Source: JBGOUJ01 sp041477005
GTDB lineage: Bacteria > Acidobacteriota > Terriglobia > Bryobacterales > JACQDG01
Length of the DNA: 25,612 bases
Direction of reading: 5' to 3'
NCBI GenBank assembly: GCA_041477005.1
Contig: JBGOUJ010000030.1
Span: forward strand, 1 to 25,612
Part shown: one piece after another, positions 7,028 through 14,290 of the stretch
How the letters are laid out: every line of letters begins with the position of its first letter
Numbering within the stretch: position 1 is the stretch's first letter
Translations under genes and position numbers: made by a program
The notes under the pieces: generated by a model
Database searches by the model: none
What the model was told of the DNA's origin: nothing
The model's input: only the letters and a program-made list of their open reading frames with translations

Positions 7028-9061
7028 ATGCGATGTTTTGCCATAGCCCTGGCTGTTTTTCTCCCTGCGACGGCAGCCGATCACAATCCTCTGCTTCCTC
7101 GCCCGCAGAAAATCCAATATGGCGCGGGCCGGCTGGAACTGGCCGGCCTATCCATTCGATTCGCATCGCCGCCGAATGCCGAAGACCGCTTCGCGGCCGG
7201 TGAGCTGGTTTCGGCTCTGTCGGCCTTCGCAGGTACGAAGATTCCCTTGGCTGAGGAAGCGGCGAAAAAGTCTGTCGTACTGAACCGGACGGGTTCCGGC
7301 GCGGCGCTGCCGGGTCTTGACGAGCGCGCCGGCCCGGACTCACGCGAATCCTATTCGATCAAGGTCACCCCGGAGGGGGCGGAAATCCGCGCCCCGTCGT
7401 CAGCGGGGCTGTTCTATGGCGTGCAGACGATGCGCCAGCTTGTCGAAGGCAGCGGCGGCCGCGCAAGCCTTCCTGAAGTGGAGATCCAGGACTGGCCCTC
7501 GGTGGCCTATCGCGGCTTCATGATGGACACCAGCCACGGGCCGCTGCCGACCGAGGCGGAGATCAAGCGCCAGATCGACTTCCTCTCGCACTTCAAGATG
7601 AACCAGTACTATTTCTACTCAGAGCTCAGCATCGAGCTGAAGGGGTATCCTCTGATCAACCCCGGCGACGCTCGCCATCCGCAAGACGCGGTACGCCGCA
7701 TCATCACTTATGCCCGCGCCCGCCACGTCGATGTGGTGCCGTGCCTGGAACTGTACGGGCATCTGCACGACCTGTTTCGCATCGAGCGCTACGCCGATCT
7801 GGCTCCTGTGCCCCACGGCGGCGAGTTCAATCCGCGTCACCCGGGCGTGGCGCCGCTGCTGCGGGACTGGATCAAGCAGATGGCCGAGCTGTTTCCTAGT
7901 CCCCTGTTTCACATCGGCCTGGATGAGACCTGGGAGCTGGAGAGGATCGCCAGCCAGGCGGCCGGCGGAGTCGAACCCGGCAAGCTCTACATCGAGCACT
8001 TCCTGAACGTCTCCAATCTCGTCCGGCAGAACGGCAAGCGCGTGATGCTCTGGGCCGACATACTGACACGTTATCCTCATCTGATTCCCGATCTGCCCAA
8101 AGGCACCATCGCGGTTCCCTGGGTCTACTCGCCGCAGAAAGACTTCACGCGATGGGTGGGGCCGTTCGCCAAAGCGCACGTGCCCATGGTAGTGGCTTCG
8201 GGCATCACCTGCTACAACGAGGTGGTCCCCGACTTCTACCGGAGTTTTTCGAATATCGAAGGCCTGCTGGCCAGCGGGCGAGAAAACGGCGCGCTGGGGC
8301 TGATGAATACGGGCTGGACGGACGATGCGCAGGTGATATACCGAATGTCCCTGCCCGCGATGGCCTTTGGTTCGGTGGCCCCGTGGCAATCGGTTCCGGT
8401 CGATCGGGAGCACTACTTTTCGGACTACGCTCGTACGCTTTACCCTCCGGCCGTCGCGGCCGAGGTCGCGCCCGCTCTGGAGGCGCTAGCCAAATCCCAG
8501 CAATCTTTCACGGCGGCGCTAGGCAGCCAGACGATGCACCGTTTCTGGGATGATCCGCTGGAGCCCGCTCGCCTGAAGCGCCTCCAGGCGCACCAGGAGG
8601 AATTGCATCTCGGCCGTCTTCAGGCCGAGGAAGCAGCGGAGCACCTCTACCGCGCCCTGGCTCTAAAGGGCGACCCGGCCACTCTCTCCAGCCTGCTGCT
8701 GGGTGCCCGCATGCTCGATTACATGGGTATTAAGAATATTTATGCTGTTGAGATTGCCGGCTTCTTCGACCGGCTGGGCTCCAATCCACGCCGCGACCTC
8801 GCCAACCTCCTGCTGAGGACGGAAGTGGCCGCGCAGGACCACGGCTTTCTGGCCGACCTGATGGACACCCTTACCGAACTGCGCGAGGCCTACCGCAACG
8901 CCTGGCTGGCCGAATACACGCCCTACCGCCTGGAGTCGGCCTTGCAGCGCTGGGATGCGGAATACCAGTACTGGCGCGCTCTTCAGGACCGATTCCAGAA
9001 CTTCCGCTTGGAAGAAGGGGGGGCTTTGCCCCCGCTGGACTCTTTCCGCCCGAGAAAGTAG
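7028..9061 (+). CDS. Secreted GH20 beta-N-acetylhexosaminidase
   Basis: ATG 7028 with a GGAGG site 7 nt upstream gives 677 residues; an in-frame ATG at 6992 has neither a good site nor a signal peptide. A signal peptide (MRCFAIALAVFLPATAADH) is followed by a GH20b-type domain (about 20-130: LLPRPQKIQYGAGRLELAG, SYSIKVTPEGAEIRAPSSAG, LFYGVQTMRQL). The TIM barrel (about 135-450) includes VAYRGFMMDTSHGPLPTEAE, DVVPCLELYGHLHDLFRIER and LFHIGLDETWELE. Asp299-Glu300 is the family's polarising Asp and acid/base Glu, acting by substrate-assisted catalysis on terminal GlcNAc/GalNAc. A helical C-terminal region of about 220 residues follows. The final PPLDSFRPRK is encoded by the right copy of the 71-bp repeat and is probably not the original end. 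Likely periplasmic or outer-surface chitin or glycan trimming. Confidence 0.88.
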   Translation: MRCFAIALAVFLPATAADHNPLLPRPQKIQYGAGRLELAGLSIRFASPPNAEDRFAAGELVSALSAFAGTKIPLAEEAAKKSVVLNRTGSGAALPGLDERAGPDSRESYSIKVTPEGAEIRAPSSAGLFYGVQTMRQLVEGSGGRASLPEVEIQDWPSVAYRGFMMDTSHGPLPTEAEIKRQIDFLSHFKMNQYYFYSELSIELKGYPLINPGDARHPQDAVRRIITYARARHVDVVPCLELYGHLHDLFRIERYADLAPVPHGGEFNPRHPGVAPLLRDWIKQMAELFPSPLFHIGLDETWELERIASQAAGGVEPGKLYIEHFLNVSNLVRQNGKRVMLWADILTRYPHLIPDLPKGTIAVPWVYSPQKDFTRWVGPFAKAHVPMVVASGITCYNEVVPDFYRSFSNIEGLLASGRENGALGLMNTGWTDDAQVIYRMSLPAMAFGSVAPWQSVPVDREHYFSDYARTLYPPAVAAEVAPALEALAKSQQSFTAALGSQTMHRFWDDPLEPARLKRLQAHQEELHLGRLQAEEAAEHLYRALALKGDPATLSSLLLGARMLDYMGIKNIYAVEIAGFFDRLGSNPRRDLANLLLRTEVAAQDHGFLADLMDTLTELREAYRNAWLAEYTPYRLESALQRWDAEYQYWRALQDRFQNFRLEEGGALPPLDSFRPRK

Positions 9062-9098
9062 CGTAATGATCGGAGGTGTCTCATGAACGACAAACCAG
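9028..9098 (+). repeat. 71-bp direct repeat, right copy
   Basis: The bases match 6895-6965. It supplies the last codons and stop of GH20, then a CGGAGG site and an ATG at 9083. The frame from 9083 reads MNDKPDRRSRPAPAV and stops after 34 codons. It is preceded by GGGGGC-TTT-GCCCCC, a perfect 6-bp inverted repeat at the boundary. On its right side it abuts a minus-strand Tat-signal remnant exactly where that sequence degenerates. Confidence 0.9.
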
Positions 9099-9205
9099 AC
9101 AGAAGAAGTCGTCCTGCCCCAGCAGTTGCTGAGGGGTGGAGGAACCGAGCAACAGGCTGCCCGAAGCCAGCAGAATCGAATTCATGAAGTCGCGGCGGCA
9201 CCAGG
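9081..9205 (-). pseudogene. N-terminal Tat-signal remnant of an exported protein
   Basis: The minus strand reads CRRDFMNSILLASGSLLLGS, then STPQQLLGQDDFF, and stops at 9081. RRDF followed by a hydrophobic stretch and a small-residue cleavage region is a twin-arginine signal. The style resembles the leaders of exported FAD/NAD-binding proteins in Acidobacteriota (SRRDFLNxxLLASG). The Ser normally before RR is Cys, no start codon is placed well, and homology ends at the edge of the 71-bp repeat. It is therefore a truncated gene start left at a rearrangement junction. Confidence 0.5.
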
Positions 9206-9516
9206 AAGGGCCAGAAACGCCCCACCGGGTGTGTCGCGGCCTCCTTATGCTTGCGAGAGAGATCCGAAACCACCACTACTCTCGGAATACCCAAGGCAAA
9301 AGATCCTGCTCTTCACCTTGGGGTGAGAGGATGTGAAGAACCCTAAAGAATAGTAGAGACGAGGAAGGTGGCCATCGCACCCGCCGGGTTCACGGTGAGT
9401 TCGGTGTGACCCGACTCTGGCCTCACCGGCTGCCCCCCCTCGCCGTGCAAAAATTGCGGCCGACGGAATCGAAAGGGGCCGCTAGGTGTATACTTAGCCG
9501 CAGACGGAGGGAGTGC
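9206..9516. other. Noncoding stretch, no recognised gene
   Basis: About 310 bases in which neither strand gives a recognisable protein. The minus strand at about 9340-9420 reads TELTVNPAGAMATFLVSTIL before a stop, which could be the end of a secreted protein but is too short to name. Near the right end, TATACT at 9489-9494 looks like a -10 box for the gene at 9517; no -35 box at the proper distance was seen. Confidence 0.4.
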
Positions 9517-9732
9517 ATGAACCTCTATGAAGTCACCCTACACAATAGCGAGAGCATCTACCTGCTGGCGCCCACAAAATACCGCGCGCTGGAACTCGTG
9601 GGAGATTACTTTGCCGACGCCGGTCACCCGAACATGGTGCAGTCAGGCAACATCGTGGTGCGTCAGATCGATCTGTCTGAAGAGCAAATTCTCCGTCCCG
9701 AAAAGTGCCGGGCTTGCCCTCTGAATGAGTAG
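9517..9732 (+). CDS. Small conserved-looking protein with terminal CxxC
   Basis: A 71-residue soluble protein preceded by a strong GGAGGGAG site and a TATACT box at 9489-9494. It reads MNLYEVTLHNSESIYLLAPT, then KYRALELVGDYFADAG and IVVRQIDLSEEQIL, and ends with EKCRACPLNE. The predicted pattern is strand, helix, strand, followed by a possible metal-binding or redox CRAC pair. The mix of charged and hydrophobic positions looks coding. I do not recognise the family. The next gene, a GYD protein, starts 143 nt downstream on the same strand and may be expressed separately. Confidence 0.65.
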   Translation: MNLYEVTLHNSESIYLLAPTKYRALELVGDYFADAGHPNMVQSGNIVVRQIDLSEEQILRPEKCRACPLNE

Positions 9733-9875
9733 GTTCGCGATACGGACCGGAGTCGCCGAGGTTATCCGAGGTCTTTGGCATCTTCCAGCCAGAGAACCGT
9801 AATCTTTGGCAATGTCCCGGTGATTGCATTTCCGATCCGATAGACTTAAACTCAACAGCGGAAAAAGAGGATCCC

Positions 9876-10169
9876 ATGGCGAACTATCTCGTTCTGACCC
9901 AGTGGACTGAGAAGGGCATCACAAACGTCAAGGGCAGCCCCGGCCGGCTGGATGACGCCAAGAAAGTTCTTAAGCGGCTGGGCGTCGAGATCAAGTCGTT
10001 CCACCTGCTGATGGGTGAGTACGACCACGCGATCCTAGTGGAAGCGCCCAGTGATGAAGCTCTTGCCAAAGCCTTGCTGCTGCTCGGATCGAACGGCAAC
10101 ATCCGCACCCATAGCATGCGCGCCTTTACCGAAGACGAATACCGCAAGGTGATCGGATCGCTGCCCTAA
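9876..10169 (+). CDS. GYD-domain protein
   Basis: A 97-residue cytosolic protein that fits the GYD family along its whole length. MANYLVLTQWTEKGITNVKG opens the ferredoxin-like fold. KKVLKRLGVEIKSFHLLMGE and YDHAILVEAPSDEALAKALL follow; the G-E-Y-D tetrad at about residues 46-49 is the position of the family's name motif. The C-terminus is NIRTHSMRAFTEDEYRKVIG. A GAGG site lies 6 nt before the ATG. The biochemical role of this family is not established. The downstream DNA is a set of gene fragments rather than an operon partner. Confidence 0.87.
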   Translation: MANYLVLTQWTEKGITNVKGSPGRLDDAKKVLKRLGVEIKSFHLLMGEYDHAILVEAPSDEALAKALLLLGSNGNIRTHSMRAFTEDEYRKVIGSLP

Positions 10170-10185
10170 CGCCGCACTGCCTTCC

Positions 10186-10317
10186 CAGGGGGCCGTCCAG
10201 AGGACTGCCAAACGCGATCGTAGCGACCACTACCGCGATCTTGCCATCCAGCAACTGCTCCCGGACTCGCTTGCAGTGCTCGGCATTGAGGCCGGCGTGA
10301 TACGCCGCAGAGGGGAA
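10186..10317 (-). pseudogene. recQ: RecQ-type helicase fragment
   Basis: The minus strand reads SAAYHAGLNAEHCKRVREQL, then LDGKIAVVVATIAFGSPLDG. This is the helicase C-terminal motif IV-V region of RecQ-like enzymes, where AAYHAGL, VVVATIAFGMGIDKP is typical. The usual GMGIDKP is degraded to GSPLDGP, and the flanking domains are absent on both sides. It is thus a non-functional scrap of about 44 codons. Confidence 0.6.
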
Positions 10318-10411
10318 GTTATCGGAGGGTTCGGCCGCAAATACGTGTCCGCCCGGCCGCACCTGCTCTACGTACCGCTCTCCTCCACTGCGCCGCGCCA
10401 AGCAGCGAGCG

Positions 10412-10576
10412 GAGCGGGCTAGCCAGGCCAAAGCCCGCGCTGAGAGTCCCGACCTGATCCTGCTTGATGTCCATCTCCCCGACACGGGGGGCGACGAGGT
10501 GATCCGGCGGTTGAGGGCCGATCCGGCGTGCCGGGACATCCCGATCGTGCTCGCGTGGCGGCCTTCTTTAGCGTGA
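10412..10576 (+). pseudogene. Response-regulator receiver-domain fragment
   Basis: The plus strand reads ASQAKARAESPDLILLDVHL, then PDTGGDEVIRRLRADPACRD and IPIVLAWRPSLA before TGA at 10574. PDLILLDVxLPDxxG is the beta-3 strand with the phospho-acceptor Asp, and IPIVL is beta-4, where Thr/Ser-Ala should follow. The domain is cut before beta-1/beta-2 and after beta-4, so it lacks the acidic pocket and the conserved Lys. It is a leftover of a two-component regulator. Confidence 0.65.
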
Positions 10577-10794
10577 GGGACTCGAAAAACCCGGAGAATC
10601 TGCTGGCCCGAGGTGGCTAATGAAAGAGCGGGATAGGGCACCTCCTGGGAGATGGAAAACCCGATATTGCTCACGGGCTCCCTTCCGACCCGGTGGTTTG
10701 CGGCGGATTGGTCTGGCCGAGGCCGGTAGCATAAAGGTGGGGGAATTTTCGACCGGCGAAGAACTGCTGGATTTTCCGCCGGCGCCCAAGCTTG
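10577..10794. other. Spacer between gene fragments, nothing recognised
   Basis: About 220 bases in the fragment-rich region. Frames on both strands are short and do not resemble a known family. It separates the receiver scrap on the plus strand from the sulfotransferase scrap on the minus strand. Confidence 0.35.
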
Positions 10795-10936
10795 GCGCTC
10801 GAGCACGGGCCGGGTGTTGGGCAGCAGATCTTCGTATCGGACTTCCAGAAAATGGCTGCAACCCCGAGCCTGCTTCCGGGCGTCAAGGATCGCCTGCTGC
10901 CACAAGCGGGCGTGGGCTGCGTACCACACGGAGCCC
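10795..10936 (-). pseudogene. Second sulfotransferase copy with internal deletion
   Basis: Bases 10795-10921 match 942-1068 at a constant offset of 9853 with about five mismatches, and encode ARLWQQAILDARKQARGCSH, then FLEVRYEDLLPNTRPVLE. Directly after, 10921-10936 matches 1577-1592, the sequence just upstream of the first copy's start. This copy has therefore lost about 508 bp, including the start, the PAPS P-loop and the central part, and its 3-prime portion beyond about codon 190 is also gone. It is on the same strand as the first copy. Confidence 0.85.
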
Positions 10937-11163
10937 AGGGGGGGTGCTGGAGTGAGTGCTTGAAAGTGCTACCATCAAATCCGAGTGGAGCACATGGTCC
11001 TTTCCACCAACCTCAGTCAGCCCGAGAGGCCTGCGCCGGCTGAATTTCGGCCGCCTTACGCGGAGCGCTTGCGCCTCACCGGTTTTTCCGTGGACCAGAT
11101 TTGCGGCATGATGCCGGCGAGCCCCGGCCGTTTGGTTGCCCTTCCATCAGATTCGAAGCCCGT

Positions 11164-12174
11164 ATGCCAGCCATTCTGAAAGGGGCCGTCATCGGGTGCG
11201 GCTATTTTGCAGAGCATCACATGCACGCCTGGCGGCGGATCCCTGAAGTGGAGATCGTTGCCGCCGCGGACGTGCGCCTGGACCGTGCACGGAGATTCGC
11301 AAGCAGAGCCTATGGTTCAGCCGAGGAGATGCTCGACCGCGAACAACTCGACTTTGTGGATATCGCCACACGCGCGGAATCCCATCTTCCTCTGGTGCTG
11401 CTTGCTGTCGAAAGAAGGATTCCGATCCTCTGCCAAAAGCCGATCGCGCCGGACTGGGCTGGTGCGGTGGAGATCGTCGGAGCCGCTGAATCGGCCGGTG
11501 TACCGCTGATGATTCATGAGAACTGGCGCTGGCAGCCCTGGTACCGCGTGGCGCATGAAATGATGGCACGCGGAGACATCGGTCCTCCGATCGGCTACGG
11601 GTTTCGGCTCCGAACGCGGGATGGGCTGGGAGACGAACCCTACGCGGAGCAGCCCTATTTCAGGCAGGAGCGCAGGTTCATCATTCAGCAGACTCTCGTC
11701 CATTACATCGATACGGCCCGGTTCCTGTTTGGTGAGATTGATTCGGTGTATGCGGAAGCAAGCCGTAGGAACCCGCACATTGCTGCCGAAGATCAAGCCA
11801 TAGTTGTATTGACCCATGAACGCGGGATTCATGGCTGGGTCGACGGGCATCGGTTCCTGGATCCGAATCCGGATGGCCCGGTCATGGGCGATGCATTTTT
11901 CGAAGGAGAACTCGGCGCCATCTCGATTCTCGCGACAGGGGATGTCTATCGAAACAAGGCCCGGGTCTGGAAAAACGATGTTACGGACGGCTACCGCGGG
12001 GACAGCGTAAGGGCGACGCTGGCCCACTTCATCTCCTGCCTGACGGATGGCTCTCCCTTCGAGTCTGCCGGACGCCCGTACCTGCGTACCTTTGCCGCTG
12101 TCGAGGCTGCGTATCGCAGTGTAGTGGAGCGACGTTGTGTCTCCCTCACCGAGATTCTGGAGGCAGGCCGCTAA
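11164..12174 (+). CDS. Gfo/Idh/MocA-family oxidoreductase
   Basis: A 336-residue cytosolic NAD(P)-dependent enzyme from ATG 11164; an in-frame ATG at 11101 adds only low-complexity sequence. The N-terminal Rossmann domain begins GAVIGCGYFAEHHMHAW, then VEIVAAADVRLDRARRFASR and DFVDIATRAESHLPLVLLAV. The usual EKP motif is QKP in ILCQKPIAPD (residues about 96-105). The C-terminal alpha/beta domain has IHENWRWQPWYR and QTLVHYIDTARFLFGEIDSV, where His and Asp sit at the typical substrate pocket. Members oxidise or reduce sugars, sugar acids and inositols. The sugar-hydrolase neighbourhood fits that use, but the substrate is unknown. The 227 bases before it (10937-11163) contain an open stretch with no recognised family. 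Confidence 0.87.
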   Translation: MPAILKGAVIGCGYFAEHHMHAWRRIPEVEIVAAADVRLDRARRFASRAYGSAEEMLDREQLDFVDIATRAESHLPLVLLAVERRIPILCQKPIAPDWAGAVEIVGAAESAGVPLMIHENWRWQPWYRVAHEMMARGDIGPPIGYGFRLRTRDGLGDEPYAEQPYFRQERRFIIQQTLVHYIDTARFLFGEIDSVYAEASRRNPHIAAEDQAIVVLTHERGIHGWVDGHRFLDPNPDGPVMGDAFFEGELGAISILATGDVYRNKARVWKNDVTDGYRGDSVRATLAHFISCLTDGSPFESAGRPYLRTFAAVEAAYRSVVERRCVSLTEILEAGR

Positions 12175-12239
12175 TCCACAGTAGCGAGCGCCCAAGGACG
12201 TTCTGCTGATTGAGACCAGCCCTGCCAACGACGGAGTTG

Positions 12240-12380
12240 CTCTCCTGAAACGGCATTTTTACAACAAAGAATTACCCAATTTTCATAGAATGCTCCGGCG
12301 ATTCTCCCCTATCGTTCAGTGGGGAGTTAGAGGGATCAGGAAGCCAGTTTTGCAAAGGACGATGCCGGCGCTGGATGCCA
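12240..12380 (+). promoter_or_regulatory. Conserved leader block with promoter-like boxes (copy 1)
   Basis: This block aligns with 16132-16278 upstream of the TonB receptor at roughly 70 percent identity by eye. The best-kept core is GGCATTTTTACAACAAAGAA followed by ATTTTCATAGA. Within it, TTTACA (12258-12263) and TTTCAT (12281-12286) are 17 bp apart, which fits a sigma-70 spacing; the other copy has TTCACA and TTTCAT, also with 17 bp. The -10 match is poor, so an operator or an alternative sigma site is equally possible. It lies about 275 bp before the hydrolase gene at 12561. Confidence 0.45.
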
Positions 12381-12412
12381 TCGGGCTATGAGCGGGACCC
12401 GTCTGGTCTCGC

Positions 12413-12536
12413 GGCTGTCGGCTGCGCCCAGGCCGATGCACGCTGCTCGCGATGGAGTGCTGGCTCAGGGCGCTCGCCCGCCTTGCATGGGGACGTCTAC
12501 GAGGTTGGAAATGCGGATCACAGCATGAGCCGCTAA
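12413..12536 (+). repeat. Leader repeat with short reading frame, copy 1
   Basis: It shares its sequence with 14095-14196 upstream of the paralogous hydrolase (for example CAGGCCGATGC and GCGCTCGCCCGCCTTGCAT against GCGCTTGCCCGCGTTGCAT). A frame reads SPALHGDVYEVGNADHSMSR and ends at TAA 12534-12536. The ALH-YEV part recurs in the leaders before 14291 and 16407. Confidence 0.55.
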
Positions 12537-12560
12537 AATCGAAACAAGGAGCGTTGTGGC

Positions 12561-14027
12561 ATGTCGAAGAGAGTAAGGCTTCTGGGTCTGGTATCGGTCT
12601 TGTTCATCGCCCGCGTTTATGCCCAGCCGATCGCAGTCCATCCTGCCAATCCCCATTATTATATATTTCACGGTCAACCGACGATCCTGATCACCTCTGC
12701 CGAGCATTACGGCGCCGTGATCAACAAGGACTTTGACTATGTCGCATACCTCGACGCTCTAAAAGCGTACGGAATGAACTACACGCGCATCTGGCCGGGC
12801 GCGGTGGTCGAGGCGATGGGGGAGTTCGTCAAGGGCAACCCGGTCGGTCCGAAACCGCAAAGTCTTATCGTGCCCTGGGCGCGAAGCAATCAGCCGGGTT
12901 ATTTGGTCGGTGGAAACAAGTTTGACCTCGACAAATGGAATCCGGAGTTTTTTGCGCGCTTGAAGGATTTCATTGTCAAGGCGGCCGAGCGAGGCATTGT
13001 AGTAGAGGTCTGTTTCTTCAACTCTCAGTATTCTCATCGTTGGCCTCTCTCTCCCTTGTATTACGAAAATAATATACAGGGCGTGGGGAAGTGCGATTTC
13101 AGGGACGCCCAGACGCTGAAATACGCAGACCTGGTGCAGCGAGAGAGTGAGTACGTGAGCAAAATCACTCAGGAAGTGAATGCATATGACAATGTCATTC
13201 TGGAGGTTTGCGACGAGCCGTCGCTTTACACCCCCCACGCGGAAGCAGGTCCCTGGGTGGGCCGCTTGTTGGAGGTAGTGCACAAGACGGAAGGCAGACT
13301 GCCGAAGAAACACCTGGTTGCGCAAGAGGTGCAAGGACCGATCGGAGGTCCTATAGATTTCTCGGGCAGTCCGATCCTATCGATTATCGTTGGACAGTAT
13401 GTTTGGGAGGGGGGCAACGAGCAGATGGGAGGGATGAAGGGCCTCGACTATAAGTACGGCTACGACAAGCCGATTGAATTGAACGAAACCGCGTATTACC
13501 CGATGTGGTACAAAGGGGATGCCGTTGGGGCGTCCCGGGTGGAAGCGTGGGAGTTCATGGTGGGAGGCGGGGCAAGTTTTAATCATTTGAACGCCCGATT
13601 CACGGCTGAGGACCCGGCCGGCAACACGCCCGACAACGCCCAGGTCTTAAGCGCCCTTCGGAATCTGAAGGACTTCATTTACAGCTTCGACTTTGTCAAG
13701 ATGCGCGCGGATAAGAACTTCGTCGTCAGCGGCGTGCCGAAGGGAGCGTACTGTCGAGGCATCGGCGAGCCGGGAGAGCAGTACGCGTTGTATCATCACC
13801 ATAGCGAGCTTGAAGAGCGAAACCACTTCTATATTGTGACGCCTGGACATTATAGGGAGACCTTGGCGTTGAACTTGCCCGCGGGCGCCTACAAGGCGGA
13901 TTGGGTTGATCCGGCCTCGGGGTCGGTTGTCAACAGTGTAACGTTCACCCACCAAGGGGGCAACCAACCACTTACCGCTCCTGAGCATGCGGTGGACATC
14001 GCCTTGCGGATCAAGCGCACTCACTGA
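12561..14027 (+). CDS. Secreted GH-A clan (GH5/GH140-like) hydrolase, paralog 1
   Basis: A 488-residue protein with an AAGGAG site 9 nt before the ATG and a signal peptide ending near VYAQP (residue about 22). A TIM barrel is indicated by YVAYLDALKAYGMNYTRIWP, FIVKAAERGIVVEVCFFNSQ and VILEVCDEPSLYTPHAEAGP. Glu219 in CDEP fits the acid/base after beta-4, and Glu309 in PIELNETAYY fits the nucleophile after beta-7. After about residue 400 a beta-sandwich (YRETLALNLPAGAYKADWVD) resembles the C-terminal putative collagen-binding domain that often follows DUF4038-type apiosidase-like enzymes. The substrate is not readable. It is adjacent to a near-identical second copy, and both precede the receptor. 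The leader carries the conserved blocks listed separately. Confidence 0.82.
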   Translation: MSKRVRLLGLVSVLFIARVYAQPIAVHPANPHYYIFHGQPTILITSAEHYGAVINKDFDYVAYLDALKAYGMNYTRIWPGAVVEAMGEFVKGNPVGPKPQSLIVPWARSNQPGYLVGGNKFDLDKWNPEFFARLKDFIVKAAERGIVVEVCFFNSQYSHRWPLSPLYYENNIQGVGKCDFRDAQTLKYADLVQRESEYVSKITQEVNAYDNVILEVCDEPSLYTPHAEAGPWVGRLLEVVHKTEGRLPKKHLVAQEVQGPIGGPIDFSGSPILSIIVGQYVWEGGNEQMGGMKGLDYKYGYDKPIELNETAYYPMWYKGDAVGASRVEAWEFMVGGGASFNHLNARFTAEDPAGNTPDNAQVLSALRNLKDFIYSFDFVKMRADKNFVVSGVPKGAYCRGIGEPGEQYALYHHHSELEERNHFYIVTPGHYRETLALNLPAGAYKADWVDPASGSVVNSVTFTHQGGNQPLTAPEHAVDIALRIKRTH

Positions 14028-14094
14028 ATCGAGCGGGACCCGAGAGGCTAGGGCGCCCAAGCAGACGGATTATTCGCAAAGCGCTCGTTGGACT

Positions 14095-14196
14095 GCTGTC
14101 GGGTCCGTCGCCTGCGCTCAGGCCGATGCGAACTGCTCAGGGTGGGGTACCGGCCCAGAGCGCTTGCCCGCGTTGCATCGGGAGGCCTACGAAGTC
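14095..14196 (+). repeat. Leader repeat, copy 2
   Basis: This is the counterpart of 12413-12506 in the 263-bp gap between the tandem hydrolases. A frame here reads LPALHREAYEVSLTESGCSG and stops at 14233. About 95 extra bases separate it from the AAGGAG site of the next gene. The promoter-like block at 12240 has no copy here, so the second hydrolase may rely on read-through. Confidence 0.55.
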
Positions 14197-14290
14197 TCTC
14201 TGACTGAGTCTGGCTGCTCTGGACTTCCAGGATGATTGTGGAAACGATGACCGATAAGCTCCCCGAAACCCGACCAAGGAGAGTTGCGAC

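Noticed and set aside
9083..9187. 34-codon frame MNDKPDRRSRPAPAV after the right 71-bp repeat
   Set aside because: Beyond MNDKP it runs antisense through the Tat-signal remnant, so it is an accidental fusion at a junction and not a gene.
11317..12228. 303-codon minus-strand frame opposite the oxidoreductase
   Set aside because: Antisense shadow of a gene with a clear Rossmann motif.
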